Source of the DNA: Glaesserella sp041817755
GTDB taxonomy: Bacteria; Pseudomonadota; Gammaproteobacteria; Enterobacterales; Pasteurellaceae
DNA: 64,000 nucleotides
Reading direction: 5' to 3'
Assembly (NCBI RefSeq): GCF_041817755.1
Contig: NZ_JBGYBX010000044.1
Coordinates: forward strand, 16,156-80,155
Position numbers and translations under genes: made by a program. The notes beneath the pieces were generated by a model. That model worked only from the letters and a program-made list of their open reading frames with translations. It was not told the origin of the DNA and did no database searches. Shown one piece after another: positions 42,837 to 51,879 of the stretch. Positions within the stretch are counted from its first letter, which is position 1; the number at the start of each line of letters is the position of its first letter.

Positions 42837-43106
42837 ATGTCTCTAAGCGTAGAAGCAAAAGCAAAAATCGTTGCTGAATTTGGTCGCGATGCAAAAGATA
42901 CCGGTTCTTCAGAAGTTCAAATCGCTCTGTTAACCGCTCAAATCAACCATTTACAAGCACACTTTGCCGAGCATAAAAAAGATCACCACGGTCGCCGCGG
43001 TCTATTACGTATGGTTTCACGCCGTCGTAAATTATTAGACTACTTAAAACGTACCGATCTTGCCAAATACTCAGAAACTATCGCACGTTTAGGTTTACGT
43101 CGTTAA
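42837..43106 (+). CDS. rpsO: 30S ribosomal protein S15
   Basis: Primary binding protein of the 16S central domain. The 89 residues (MSLSVEAKAKIVAEFGRDAK ... RLGLRR) match S15 fully, with DTGSSEVQIALLT and DHHGRRGLLRMVSRRRKLLD. AGGAG precedes the ATG by 6-7 nt. It ends at a strong bidirectional terminator. Confidence 0.98.
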   Translation: MSLSVEAKAKIVAEFGRDAKDTGSSEVQIALLTAQINHLQAHFAEHKKDHHGRRGLLRMVSRRRKLLDYLKRTDLAKYSETIARLGLRR

Positions 43107-43120
43107 TTTCCCAATATGGA

Positions 43121-43149
43121 AAAAAACCGAGCTTAGGCTCGGTTTTTTT
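43121..43149. terminator. Bidirectional terminator rpsO / argD
   Basis: AAAAAACCGAGC and GCTCGGTTTTTT form a 12-bp stem around TTAG, flanked by A and T runs. It sits between convergent genes. Confidence 0.88.
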
Positions 43150-43154
43150 GTTGC

Positions 43155-44336
43155 TTACATTTCACTCAAGACATCGTGTAATACGGCAATGCCCTGTTCG
43201 ATTTGTGCATCACTGATAATCAATGGCGGAAGCAAGCGCAGTTTCTGTTTCGCCGTAAGCGTCAATACGCCTTTTTGAATCGCTTTAGTGACGACATCAC
43301 CGGCGGTAATGCCTTCTTCAAATTCTACACCGAGCATTAAGCCGAGCCCGCTGACGGATTTTACCTTCGGTAAGGTTAACAGGGCTTGGCGTAATTTTTC
43401 ACCCTTAATTTGAATGTCTGCTAAAAATGCAGGTGTAAAGCGCGCCAATACCGCATTTGCCGCCGCACAGCACACCGGGTTTCCTCCAAATGTCGAGCCG
43501 TGATCGCTTTTTCCTAGGGTGTTTTGGCATTTATCACCGAGCAAAAAAGCCCCGATAGGCAAGCCGCCGCCCAATCCTTTCGCCAGTGTAACAATATCCG
43601 GCGTCAAACCGAATTGTTGGTAAGCAAACAGGCTGCCGGTACGTCCGATACCGGTTTGAACTTCGTCGATGATTAAAATCAGATCCTGCTCTTGGCAGAG
43701 TGTTTGGACCGATTGCAGATAGGTCGCTTCCAACGCACATACGCCGCCTTCGCCTTGCACGATTTCCAAGATAACGGCACATACATCGTTTTGCGCTATA
43801 CGTTGCTTCAATGCCTCGAAGTTATTGGCGGGAACATGTTCAAATCCTTGGGTAAACGGAAAATAATGTTGATGGAATACCGCTTGTCCGGTAGCGGCTA
43901 GGGTTGAAATGGTTCGCCCGTGAAACGAATTAACCAAACTTAGCACCGTAGCCCGATTGGCACCGTATTTATCATGGCTGTATTTACGGGCGGTTTTAAT
44001 CGCACCTTCATTAGCTTCTGCGCCGGAATTGCAAAAAAACGCACGGATCAGACCGCTTGCTTCTGTTAATTGTTTTGCTAACACGGTTGCCGGTTCGGTA
44101 TAAAAAAGGTTGGACGTATGTTGTAGTTTTGCGGCTTGCGTCGTAACGGCGCTAAGCCATGCCTCATCCGCCCAACCCAAACAGTTCGTGCCGATTCCGC
44201 TGGTAAAATCGAGATATTGGTTTCCTTCAATATCCCACACATCGCACCCTTTACCGTGGGAAAGCACCAGATCAAAACGCCCGTAGGTTTGTGCAAGGTG
44301 TTGGTGATCCAATTGTTTAATTTGTTGGCTGTTCAT
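43155..44336 (-). CDS. argD: Acetylornithine aminotransferase
   Basis: PLP aminotransferase acting on N-acetylglutamate semialdehyde in arginine synthesis; relatives also serve lysine synthesis. The 393 residues include GKGCDVWDIEGNQYLDF, FFCNSGAEANEGAIK, NSFHGRT, IIDEVQTGIGRTG and the PLP lysine in TLAKGLGGGLPIGAF. It is the last gene of argC-argB-argD, 26 nt after argB. Confidence 0.94.
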   Translation of the reverse strand: MNSQQIKQLDHQHLAQTYGRFDLVLSHGKGCDVWDIEGNQYLDFTSGIGTNCLGWADEAWLSAVTTQAAKLQHTSNLFYTEPATVLAKQLTEASGLIRAFFCNSGAEANEGAIKTARKYSHDKYGANRATVLSLVNSFHGRTISTLAATGQAVFHQHYFPFTQGFEHVPANNFEALKQRIAQNDVCAVILEIVQGEGGVCALEATYLQSVQTLCQEQDLILIIDEVQTGIGRTGSLFAYQQFGLTPDIVTLAKGLGGGLPIGAFLLGDKCQNTLGKSDHGSTFGGNPVCCAAANAVLARFTPAFLADIQIKGEKLRQALLTLPKVKSVSGLGLMLGVEFEEGITAGDVVTKAIQKGVLTLTAKQKLRLLPPLIISDAQIEQGIAVLHDVLSEM

Positions 44337-44362
44337 CGCTTGTATATCCTTTTATTGCGGAA

Positions 44363-45199
44363 TTATGGATAGAATAAGGTTCCGTTACCCTTATCCGTCA
44401 GCATTTCAATTAAAATAGCGTGTTCCACCCGACCGTCAATGATGGCGGCTTGTTCGCCACCCGCCCGAATAAAATCGGTACAGCAGGCAATTTTCGGAAT
44501 CATACCGCCGGCAATAACGCCTTGTGCTATCAATGCGTCAACTTCATTGAGGCTGACGTTGGAAATCAGCGTACTTTCATCGTGGCGATCGCGTAATAAG
44601 CCTGCAATATCCGTCATACTGACTAATTTTGTCGCTTTCAACGCAATGGCGATTTCACTGGCTGCCGTATCGGCATTGATATTATATGCTACGCCTTGTT
44701 GATCTACGCCTACGGTTGAAATAACCGGAATCAAATCGGCGTGGAGTGCCAATTCGAGCACCTTGGTATTGACTTTGGTAATTTCACCGACAAAGCCTAA
44801 GTCGACATCGCCTTTTAGTTTTTCACATTGCAGCATGTTGGCGTCGATTCCGCATAATCCGATACCTTTACCTTGCAATAACGCCACCAAACTTTTATTA
44901 ACTTTTCCCGCCAACATTTGTAAGACAATATCCATCGTATCTTTGTCGGTGACGCGCAATCCATTGATAAATCGGCTTTCTTTTCCGATCTGCTTTAACC
45001 CTTGTGAAATTTCGGGACCGCCGCCGTGGACTAACACGACGTTGATACCCAGTTGATTCAGCAGCAAAATATCTTGCATAACGGCGTGCTTTAAGGCTTC
45101 ATTAATCATCGCATTCCCGCCGTATTTCACTACGATTATTTTGCCTTTAAATTGAGCGATATATGGTGTCGCCTGTTGAATTAATTCATTGATTTGCAT
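44363..45199 (-). CDS. argB: Acetylglutamate kinase
   Basis: Phosphorylates N-acetylglutamate. The 278-residue protein contains IVVKYGGNAM near 21-30, NVVLVHGGGPEISQ, FINGLRVTDKDT, NINADTAASEIA and GGMIPKI, the amino-acid kinase motifs of ArgB. It lies 31 nt after argC. The length is closer to the approximately 280-300-residue bacterial and cyanobacterial type than to the 258 residues of E. coli ArgB. Confidence 0.94.
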   Translation of the reverse strand: MQINELIQQATPYIAQFKGKIIVVKYGGNAMINEALKHAVMQDILLLNQLGINVVLVHGGGPEISQGLKQIGKESRFINGLRVTDKDTMDIVLQMLAGKVNKSLVALLQGKGIGLCGIDANMLQCEKLKGDVDLGFVGEITKVNTKVLELALHADLIPVISTVGVDQQGVAYNINADTAASEIAIALKATKLVSMTDIAGLLRDRHDESTLISNVSLNEVDALIAQGVIAGGMIPKIACCTDFIRAGGEQAAIIDGRVEHAILIEMLTDKGNGTLFYP

Positions 45200-45230
45200 A
45201 TAAATTATCCTGTTTGTCTGAAATGTGCGA

Positions 45231-46175
45231 CTAGATCACCAAGCCGGCAGTTTCGGCTCTGCCGAGCATAATATTCATACATTGTATCGCAGCACCAGAG
45301 GCGCCTTTACCGAGATTGTCGAAACGTGCAGTCAATAATAATTGGGTGTCATTGCTGAATACTGCAATGTCTAAATTGTCTTTACCGGATAAGCCGTTCG
45401 CTGCCAACATTCCGTCGGCGGGAATATCTGCGTGGGGTTTAACGCGGATTAATCGGCGGTCTTGATAGTAATCCGACAACAGTTGTGTGACGGCTTCGCC
45501 CGAACGGTATTTTTCCGCAAGGACGGCAAGCGGTAGAGGTACGGTGACCAGCATACCACTGTAATAATCGGCGACGACAGGGGTAAAGATCGGGGCGGAT
45601 GTCAGTCCGGTAACTGCCGTCATTTCCGGCAAGTGTTTATGTTTTAAGCCGAGTCCGTATATCCTTGGGGCGTTGAAGGCCTCCGCACGATTTTCAGTCT
45701 GATATTCCGCAATCATGCCTTTTCCACCGCCCGAATAGCCGGTTAATGAGTGGCAGTAGAGCGGAGAAGCCGCCGATAATGCAAAATATTCGACAAGCGG
45801 TCGAACCAAGGCGATAAATCCCGTGGCATGACAACCCGGCACGGCAACACGGTTTGCCTCGGCAATTTTTGCCGTTCTGCCTGACAATTCGGCAAAACCG
45901 TAAACCCAATCGGGGTTAACCCGATGTGCGGTAGAGGTATCACAAATGCGGGCGGACGGCGGTGCGGCGGCAACAATCTCTTTTGCCGCCTCATCCGGCA
46001 GACATAAAAAAGTTAAATCCGCTTCGCTTATTTTTGCCAAGCGGGCATCAAGATCTTTGCGTTGTGCTTCCGGGAGGGTAAGAAGCTGAATATCTGCCTG
46101 ACTGCTTAAGCGTTCATGAATACGTAGCCCGGTGGTGCCGACCGCACCGTCTACAAAAATTTTATACTGTGTCAT
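45231..46175 (-). CDS. argC: N-acetyl-gamma-glutamyl-phosphate reductase, type 2
   Basis: Reduces acetylglutamyl phosphate with NADPH. The product is about 314 residues and belongs to the short type 2 class: IFVDGAVGTTGLRIHERL at the N-terminus, STAHRVNPDWVYGFAEL, and the catalytic Cys at about 115 in VAVPGCHATGF. The ATG at 46175 is chosen since AGGAA lies 6 nt upstream; another ATG five codons earlier is possible. E. coli has the longer type 1 enzyme. A likely ArgR box lies upstream. Confidence 0.92.
   Translation of the reverse strand: MTQYKIFVDGAVGTTGLRIHERLSSQADIQLLTLPEAQRKDLDARLAKISEADLTFLCLPDEAAKEIVAAAPPSARICDTSTAHRVNPDWVYGFAELSGRTAKIAEANRVAVPGCHATGFIALVRPLVEYFALSAASPLYCHSLTGYSGGGKGMIAEYQTENRAEAFNAPRIYGLGLKHKHLPEMTAVTGLTSAPIFTPVVADYYSGMLVTVPLPLAVLAEKYRSGEAVTQLLSDYYQDRRLIRVKPHADIPADGMLAANGLSGKDNLDIAVFSNDTQLLLTARFDNLGKGASGAAIQCMNIMLGRAETAGLVI
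45793..45802 (+). repeat. DNA uptake signal inside argC
   Basis: Exact ACAAGCGGTC within argC, preceded by GCAAAATATT. Confidence 0.8.
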
Positions 46176-46244
46176 TGCCGTTCCTGTCATTTATGTTGTT
46201 GATACTGTAGTGTATGCAGATTTAAGGGCAATGACAACCTGAAT

Positions 46245-46262
46245 TTTGCATAATTATGCAAA
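46245..46262 (-). promoter_or_regulatory. Candidate ArgR operator of argCBD
   Basis: TTTGCATAATTATGCAAA is a perfect 18-bp palindrome about 70 bp before the argC ATG. It fits the ARG-box form TGNAT-4 A/T-ATNCA. A poorer second half-site (TGTATGCAGATTTA) lies closer to argC near 46211-46224. ArgR with arginine would repress the operon. Confidence 0.6.
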
Positions 46263-46292
46263 TAGAGTGAATTTATATTTTGACTTAACTTG

Positions 46293-47045
46293 TCAGTTTG
46301 TCTTCATTCTTTCTTCTGCGGTATTGATACTTTGAATAATGGCACGTCGATTGATGTTTGGATTATCGCCGTCGAGTACTTGCTGCCAATAGAAAATCGC
46401 TTGCTGCGGATCATTTCGCAAAAAGGCCTCGGAAGCCAATAACAACAGGCTTGCACTTTCTTTCGGATCTTGTGCTAAGGCTTCGTCAATCCAAGCCTTG
46501 GCTTGTGCGGAAAGCGTTTGTTTATGCAGATAGTAATCGGTTGTTGCCATGGCGCCGAGAATTGCCGCCTTTCTGCCTAATACCGTTTGCGCATGGTGAA
46601 AACACACCATTGCCGCTTCAAAATCATTATTTAAGGAGTATGCCTGCCCCAACTCAAACCATAAATCGCCGTTATTCGGATTGTCACGCAGTTGGTTTTG
46701 CAAACTGACAATATAGTGATCGTTGCGCGTGCGGCTGTCTTCTTCCGCTTTTTGCTGCTGAAATGCTTGGAAGTCACGTTCACCCGCTTCAACCTGCTGA
46801 TAACGCCCGCTTTGCCAATAATAGGCAACGCTGACCGTTAATACGGCGATAAATGCGAGCATACCGAATACAAGCGGTCGTTTTTGCGGTATTTTTTGCA
46901 AATGTAACGCTAATTGCGTTTGTTCAAAATCATGACGATCCCGCAATTCATTGAGATATTCCTGTTTGGTATCATTTGCAAGATTTTCTGCAAATCGTAC
47001 CGCTTGTTGATAATGTGCTGCGTTGAGTTGATCCCGTTCGGTCAT
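46293..47045 (-). CDS. nrfG: Cytochrome c biogenesis TPR protein (NrfG/CcmI-like)
   Basis: Membrane-anchored TPR protein that presents apocytochrome c to the haem lyase. The product is about 250 residues: a cytosolic N-terminus with Glu/Arg-rich sequence, one membrane helix near 58-76 (PLVFGMLAFIAVLTVSVAYYW), then TPR repeats (GDLWFELGQAYSLNNDFEAA; KESASLLLLASEAFLRNDPQ). The ATG at 47045 overlaps the stop of the CcmH-like gene by 4 nt. NrfG versus CcmI is decided by context only. Confidence 0.78.
   Translation of the reverse strand: MTERDQLNAAHYQQAVRFAENLANDTKQEYLNELRDRHDFEQTQLALHLQKIPQKRPLVFGMLAFIAVLTVSVAYYWQSGRYQQVEAGERDFQAFQQQKAEEDSRTRNDHYIVSLQNQLRDNPNNGDLWFELGQAYSLNNDFEAAMVCFHHAQTVLGRKAAILGAMATTDYYLHKQTLSAQAKAWIDEALAQDPKESASLLLLASEAFLRNDPQQAIFYWQQVLDGDNPNINRRAIIQSINTAEERMKTN
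46870..46879 (+). repeat. DNA uptake signal inside the nrfG-like gene
   Basis: Exact ACAAGCGGTC followed by GTTTTTGCGG and TTTTTTGCAAAT. Confidence 0.8.
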
Positions 47046-47431
47046 TTCTTCTTCCTGTTTACACGCCAAATGAGTGCCGCCAGCATAGCGATCAATAAGC
47101 CTAAAGGCGCACCCCAAAGTAATCCGGTTTGGGCGTTGAGCGGCGGCTTATAGTTGACAAACGCCCCGAATCTGTCCGTCATGGTGCGGATAATCTCCTC
47201 ATTGCTTTTACCTTGATTTACCATCTCATAGACTTCCAAACGCAGATGATAAGCCTGAGTTGCATTGGATTCGACCAAATTTTGATTTTGGCATTGCGGG
47301 CAGCGTAGCGATTTGGCAAGAGCAATGGCTCTGACTCTGTCTTCGTCAGAGCGGAATTGGAAGGTATCGACCATTTCGGCATGGGCGATGCCGTGGATAA
47401 GCAGTCCGAGAATAAACAGTAGGCGTTTCAT
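47042..47431 (-). CDS. nrfF: Cytochrome c maturation thiol protein (CcmH/NrfF)
   Basis: Periplasm-facing, membrane-anchored redox protein that reduces the haem-binding cysteines of apocytochrome c. The 129 residues have a signal sequence, the motif LRCPQCQNQNL with Cys at about 44 and 47, the three-helix domain with EIIRTMTDRFGAFVNYKPP, and one C-terminal membrane helix before a basic tail (RVNRKKK). Overlaps the flanking genes by 1 and 4 nt. Confidence 0.88.
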   Translation of the reverse strand: MKRLLFILGLLIHGIAHAEMVDTFQFRSDEDRVRAIALAKSLRCPQCQNQNLVESNATQAYHLRLEVYEMVNQGKSNEEIIRTMTDRFGAFVNYKPPLNAQTGLLWGAPLGLLIAMLAALIWRVNRKKK

Positions 47432-47964
47432 TATTTTTCCTTACTTAAAGCGTCTAATCGCGGCAGCACGTCTTGCATAAAGTCCGGGTTGTATCCTTTT
47501 TGTTGGTAACGAACCATACCTTTTTTATCAATAACATATGTAACCGGCGCAGAATTGATATGCAAGGTGTCGATTAAAAAACGGTGTTGATAATCGTCGA
47601 TCGTGAATTCAAACGGATTGCCCCAACGCGCCAATGCTTGACGGGCGTCTTCCGGGCGGTCGGTTAAGGTTAAGCCGACAATTTTTACGCCTTTTTCTTT
47701 TAACTCGAGCAATAGCGGAAATTCTTTGATACACCATGTGCACCAGCTTGCCCATACGTTGAGGATGAACGGCTCTTTCGGCAAACTTTCTTTGCTGAGC
47801 AGCGCGTGATTGTCAAGCAAATGCGGTAGCGTGAATTCGGGGAACGGTTTCCCTTGCCAATCTTCGCTCGGGGCGAGAGTGTCGGGCGTTTTAAGTTGCG
47901 CCATCAGAAAAAAGACGACGGCCAGTAATAAAACAAGCGGTAAGAAAAGCACGGTTTTTTTCAT
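47431..47964 (-). CDS. Thiol:disulfide interchange protein, DsbE/CcmG-like
   Basis: Membrane-anchored thioredoxin-fold protein of about 177 residues in the haem-lyase cluster. An N-terminal helix (residues 4-22) is followed by the thioredoxin domain with NVWASWCTWCIKEFP, active cysteines at about 75 and 78, and the cis-proline loop NSAPVTYVID. The dipeptide between the cysteines is TW where CcmG usually has PT, PS or similar. The start is MKKTVLFLPL at 47964; the frame is open 43 codons further into the haem-lyase gene. Confidence 0.82.
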   Translation of the reverse strand: MKKTVLFLPLVLLLAVVFFLMAQLKTPDTLAPSEDWQGKPFPEFTLPHLLDNHALLSKESLPKEPFILNVWASWCTWCIKEFPLLLELKEKGVKIVGLTLTDRPEDARQALARWGNPFEFTIDDYQHRFLIDTLHINSAPVTYVIDKKGMVRYQQKGYNPDFMQDVLPRLDALSKEK

Positions 47965-47977
47965 ACGGATCCCTAAA

Positions 47978-49885
47978 TCAAACGAACCTTTTGCGACGAT
48001 GCCCCAGTATGGCAAGGAGCGAAGCGATAACCATAATAGCTCCGCCCCACCACAATGCACGAATATAAGGTTTGTAGTGCAGACGGAAGGCATATTCTTT
48101 TTGTCCGAAGCGATCGCCCATCACAACATATACATCATCCAAACCGCGATGCGCTAAGCCGACTTCCGCCATTGTCATGGTACGAATATCATAATAGCGG
48201 CGTTCGGGATACACCGTGGCAATATACTGGTTTTGCTTGTCGTCAATATGAAAGGTTGCCGTTTCCGATGTATAGTTTTGCCCGATGACATTATCGTATT
48301 TGGCATAAGTGAAGGTGAAGCCGGCTAAGGTTGCCTGTTGCGTCGGTTTTAACCGCACGCCGATCTCATCGCCGTAATAGCTGCTCATCATGGCACCAAT
48401 CACGCAGACACCAAAACCGATGTGGGCAAGCCGCATGGCAAGCGGTCGGATTTGCCACATTGTTTTACGATAAGGCAGGTGAGTTAAGATGACCCATATC
48501 GCTAAACTGATGAAAAGGGTCGGCAGCCATTGCAATTGGTGAGCGGGGCTGTGTTGCAAGGTGAGATGACCCAACCCCAACGAGATACCGATCGCTAAAG
48601 GCAATAATAGGAGGTGTTGCAGTAGGCTTTTCAACGGTAATTGCTTCCAGCGTAAGCGCGTTGCGTATCCCATCAGCGCGAGTAACAGTAAAGCCAGTGG
48701 CGCGAAAATTGTGTTGAAATACGGTGCACCGACGGAAATCGCTCCCCAATTCATGGCACTGAACACCATGGGATAGAACGTACCGAGCACAACGACTCCG
48801 GTGGCGAGTACGAATAAGCCGTTGATCGATAAAAATGCCGTTTCTTTCGATAGCCATGTAAAACGTACCTCACCCTGCCAAAGGCGGGCTTTGAGAGCAA
48901 ATAACGCCAATGCCACAAAGCTCAAGCTAAAAAACAGCATCAGCAATGCCATGCCGCGATCCGTATCGACCGCAAAGGCGTGTACGGAAGTCAGTACACC
49001 CGAACGCACAATAAAGGTACCGAGCAAACTTAAGGCGAATGCAAAAATCGACAACAATAAGGTCCAGTAACTGAAAATACCGCGTTGTTCGCTGACAATC
49101 AGGCTGTGCAATAATGCTGTGCCTAGCAGCCACGGCATGAGAGAGGCGTTTTCAACCGGATCCCAAAACCACCAACCGCCCCAACCTAATTCGTAGTATG
49201 CCCACCATGCGCCTAATAGGATTCCGGCGGTCAGGAAGCCCCACGCGATCATTGCCCACGGGCGCATCCAACGGGCGATAGCATAATCGAATACCCCGCC
49301 GAGCAGCATGGCGATCGTCATCGCAAAGTTTACCGCAAAACCGACGTAACCGAGGTAGAGCAGCGGTGGGTGAAAAATCAGACCGATATCTTGCAACATC
49401 GGGTTGAGATCCCGACCTTCGGGCGGAGGCGGAAACGAACGTTCAAACGGGTTGGACGCCCACAGGATAAATAAGGCGAAGCCAAAGATGATAAAAGAGA
49501 GTGCGCCTAGGGTTCGGTATGCAAACAAGCGGTCGGTTTTGCGCGAAAAAATGCAAAAAATACCCGTCCACACGGTCAATGCCGTGAGCCAGAAGAGCAT
49601 GGATCCTTCGTGGCCGCCCCAGCTGGCGGCAAATTTGAAAAAGATCGGTAATTGGCTGTTGGAATGGGCGGCAACGTAGTTGACGCTGAAATCATCGGTC
49701 ATGAATGCCTGCGCTAAACAACCGAAAGCAAGCAATGCCAGCAGGCACTGCAGTCCGCTCCACAGCGGGTTCAAGGCGAGCCAATGCGGTTGTCGGCGTA
49801 ATTCTCCCCATACGGAGAACACGACTTGGATGGCGGAAACGCCGACCAATAAAATAAGTGAAAAATAACCCAGTTCGGGGAACAT
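47978..49885 (-). CDS. nrfE: Haem lyase subunit CcmF/NrfE
   Basis: Large polytopic protein (635 residues, about 15 helices) that attaches haem to apocytochrome c. The WWD domain WAYYELGWGGWWFWDPVENA lies near residues 230-250. MLFWLTALTVW and GRDLNPMLQDIGLIFHPPLL are further signatures. The C-terminus has a periplasmic domain. The cluster F-G-H-I occurs without ccmABCDE, as in the NrfEFG system that serves the special CXXCK haem site of nitrite reductase NrfA, so NrfE is preferred over CcmF. This is inference from context. Confidence 0.85.
   Translation of the reverse strand: MFPELGYFSLILLVGVSAIQVVFSVWGELRRQPHWLALNPLWSGLQCLLALLAFGCLAQAFMTDDFSVNYVAAHSNSQLPIFFKFAASWGGHEGSMLFWLTALTVWTGIFCIFSRKTDRLFAYRTLGALSFIIFGFALFILWASNPFERSFPPPPEGRDLNPMLQDIGLIFHPPLLYLGYVGFAVNFAMTIAMLLGGVFDYAIARWMRPWAMIAWGFLTAGILLGAWWAYYELGWGGWWFWDPVENASLMPWLLGTALLHSLIVSEQRGIFSYWTLLLSIFAFALSLLGTFIVRSGVLTSVHAFAVDTDRGMALLMLFFSLSFVALALFALKARLWQGEVRFTWLSKETAFLSINGLFVLATGVVVLGTFYPMVFSAMNWGAISVGAPYFNTIFAPLALLLLALMGYATRLRWKQLPLKSLLQHLLLLPLAIGISLGLGHLTLQHSPAHQLQWLPTLFISLAIWVILTHLPYRKTMWQIRPLAMRLAHIGFGVCVIGAMMSSYYGDEIGVRLKPTQQATLAGFTFTYAKYDNVIGQNYTSETATFHIDDKQNQYIATVYPERRYYDIRTMTMAEVGLAHRGLDDVYVVMGDRFGQKEYAFRLHYKPYIRALWWGGAIMVIASLLAILGHRRKRFV
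49525..49534 (+). repeat. DNA uptake signal inside the nrfE-like gene
   Basis: Exact ACAAGCGGTC, followed by GGTTTTGCGCG and AAAATGCAAAAAA. Confidence 0.8.
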
Positions 49886-49957
49886 AATTCATCCGTTATT
49901 TTGCAAAATAATTGCCCGAACCTACCGCTTGCAAACCGGAAGGTCAGACGTGATTTT

Positions 49958-51868
49958 CTACGCTTTTACACCCGTATCCGATGTTGTCGGCGATTGCCGT
50001 TCGGATGCAGAGATGTTCTCCGTTCGGTCAATCTTTTCTCCCATTTCCTCAAGCAGATCCGCCGTAGCATCATCCAGCGCCTCCGCTTCTTTGCGCGGTT
50101 TTACAAACGGCTCTACCGACCAATATTTGCGTTCGATTTCATCCGAGAATCCATGCAGCACTTCTTCATTCAGGCGTTCATGATCCAATTGACGAATCAA
50201 TTTAATTGCATCCGCCGATTCCGTTTCCGTCGCGCCTAATTTTTCCAAGGCGACTTTACTTAACAACAGTGCAGATTCAAAGGTTTCTCTGACTTGATAG
50301 TCGACATGTTGCTTGATTAAATCAACCGTATTGCGACGGTCGTAGGCACGGGCAAAAACCGGGATGAGCGGATACTCATGTTTAATCAACTCGACAATAT
50401 TCAGCGTTTTTTCCGGTTCCGCCAGACCGACAATCACACAATGAACCTGTTCAATGCCGCTTGCCCGTAGTACATCGATACGCGAACCGTCGCCGTAGTA
50501 AACTTTAAAGCCGAATCGGGTAGCGGTACGAATATTACCTAAATCCGCGTCAATCACCGATACGCTGATACCGCGGGCAAGCAATACTTGGCAGACGATT
50601 TGACTGAAGCGTCCGAAGCCGATGACCAACACATTGCTTTCCAAGTTTTCGGCAAGCTCGATACCTTCAAGGCTTTGCTGCGGTTCTCCGCTTTTTTTCG
50701 CTTTGCGATTGATCAAACGTTGAATCGCAATGACTACCAGCGGAGAAAGTAGCATCGAGACAATCACGGCGGCGGTAAATGTCGCCTGATGTTTAGAGGA
50801 AAGTACACCGGCGGTTGCGGCGGCAGAAAAAAGCACGAAGGCAAATTCACCGCCGTGAGACATGATTGCCGTTCGCATGACGGCTTCACGGTTGGTTAAT
50901 AAGGTCAAACGCGCCACGAGATAAATGGCCAGCCCTTTACCGAAGACATAAAGCAGTACGACTCCCAGCAACCATAGCCAATTGTTCAACACCAACGCCA
51001 AGTCGAGAGACATGCCTACGCCCATGAAGAATAACCCGAGCAGTAGTCCGCGGAACGGTTCGATATCGGCTTCCAATTGATGACGGAATGACGATTCGGA
51101 CAACATGACGCCGGCAACGAACGCACCCATTGCCATCGACAGCCCGCTGAGTTCCATCAATAGAGCGGAACCCAGCACCACCAACAAGGCGGCAGCCGTC
51201 ATCATTTCACGAATATGCGCTTTGGAAATCATACGGAATAACGGGTTCATCAACCATTTACCGGCGGCAACCAAAATCAATACACCGACCAAACCGGCGC
51301 CGATGGCGGTCCAATTGGTTTCATGCTCTACGTTGGCGGTCGGGGCTAAAAAGGCAATGGAAGCCAATAGCGGTACAATCGCCAAATCTTCAAAAATCAG
51401 CGTTGACACAATCCGCTGCCCTTTAGGTGTGGTACTGATGCCTTTTTCTTCAAGGACTTGCATCACGATAGCGGTAGACGAGAGGGTAAAGCCCATGCCT
51501 GCAATAAATGCGACTTCTTTCGGTAAACCTAAAATAAAGATACCGGCGCAAGTTAACAGCGTACCGCAAGCGGCGACTTGTAAGAACCCGCGTCCGAAAA
51601 TAGCTTTGCGCATACTCCATAGCCGCTCGGGATACATTTCCAAGCCGATGACGAACAGGAACATGACGACGCCGAGTTCCGCCATATGCACGACCGCATC
51701 CGGATCTTGGAATAACCCTGCACCGGACGGTCCGATCAAACACCCGGCAACTAAGTATCCTAGTACGCTGCCCAATCCGATGCGTTTAAATAAAGGCACA
51801 ATCGTGATACTAGTGGCAAGCAATGCCACGGTTTTAATCAATTCGGGGTTAGCGATGGCGACTGACAT
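49958..51868 (-). CDS. kefC: Glutathione-regulated potassium-efflux protein, KefB/KefC type
   Basis: CPA2-family potassium/proton transporter of 636 residues that protects against electrophiles. The membrane part (residues 1-380) includes LGYLVAGCLIGPSGAGLF, ELGVVMFLFVIGLEMYPERLW and FTLSSTAIVMQVL. The cytosolic RCK domain starts near 410 with VIGFGRFSQIVCQVLLARGI and continues with VYYGDGSRIDVLRASGI. KefB and KefC cannot be separated by eye. It lies 11 nt downstream of cyaA and may be co-transcribed. Confidence 0.9.
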   Translation of the reverse strand: MSVAIANPELIKTVALLATSITIVPLFKRIGLGSVLGYLVAGCLIGPSGAGLFQDPDAVVHMAELGVVMFLFVIGLEMYPERLWSMRKAIFGRGFLQVAACGTLLTCAGIFILGLPKEVAFIAGMGFTLSSTAIVMQVLEEKGISTTPKGQRIVSTLIFEDLAIVPLLASIAFLAPTANVEHETNWTAIGAGLVGVLILVAAGKWLMNPLFRMISKAHIREMMTAAALLVVLGSALLMELSGLSMAMGAFVAGVMLSESSFRHQLEADIEPFRGLLLGLFFMGVGMSLDLALVLNNWLWLLGVVLLYVFGKGLAIYLVARLTLLTNREAVMRTAIMSHGGEFAFVLFSAAATAGVLSSKHQATFTAAVIVSMLLSPLVVIAIQRLINRKAKKSGEPQQSLEGIELAENLESNVLVIGFGRFSQIVCQVLLARGISVSVIDADLGNIRTATRFGFKVYYGDGSRIDVLRASGIEQVHCVIVGLAEPEKTLNIVELIKHEYPLIPVFARAYDRRNTVDLIKQHVDYQVRETFESALLLSKVALEKLGATETESADAIKLIRQLDHERLNEEVLHGFSDEIERKYWSVEPFVKPRKEAEALDDATADLLEEMGEKIDRTENISASERQSPTTSDTGVKA

Positions 51869-51879
51869 GGTTATCCTCT

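Noticed and set aside
47965..48093. Upstream extension of the DsbE-like gene by 43 codons
   Set aside because: The extension overlaps the nrfE coding end and encodes a non-homologous segment; MKKTVLFLPL starts a normal membrane anchor.
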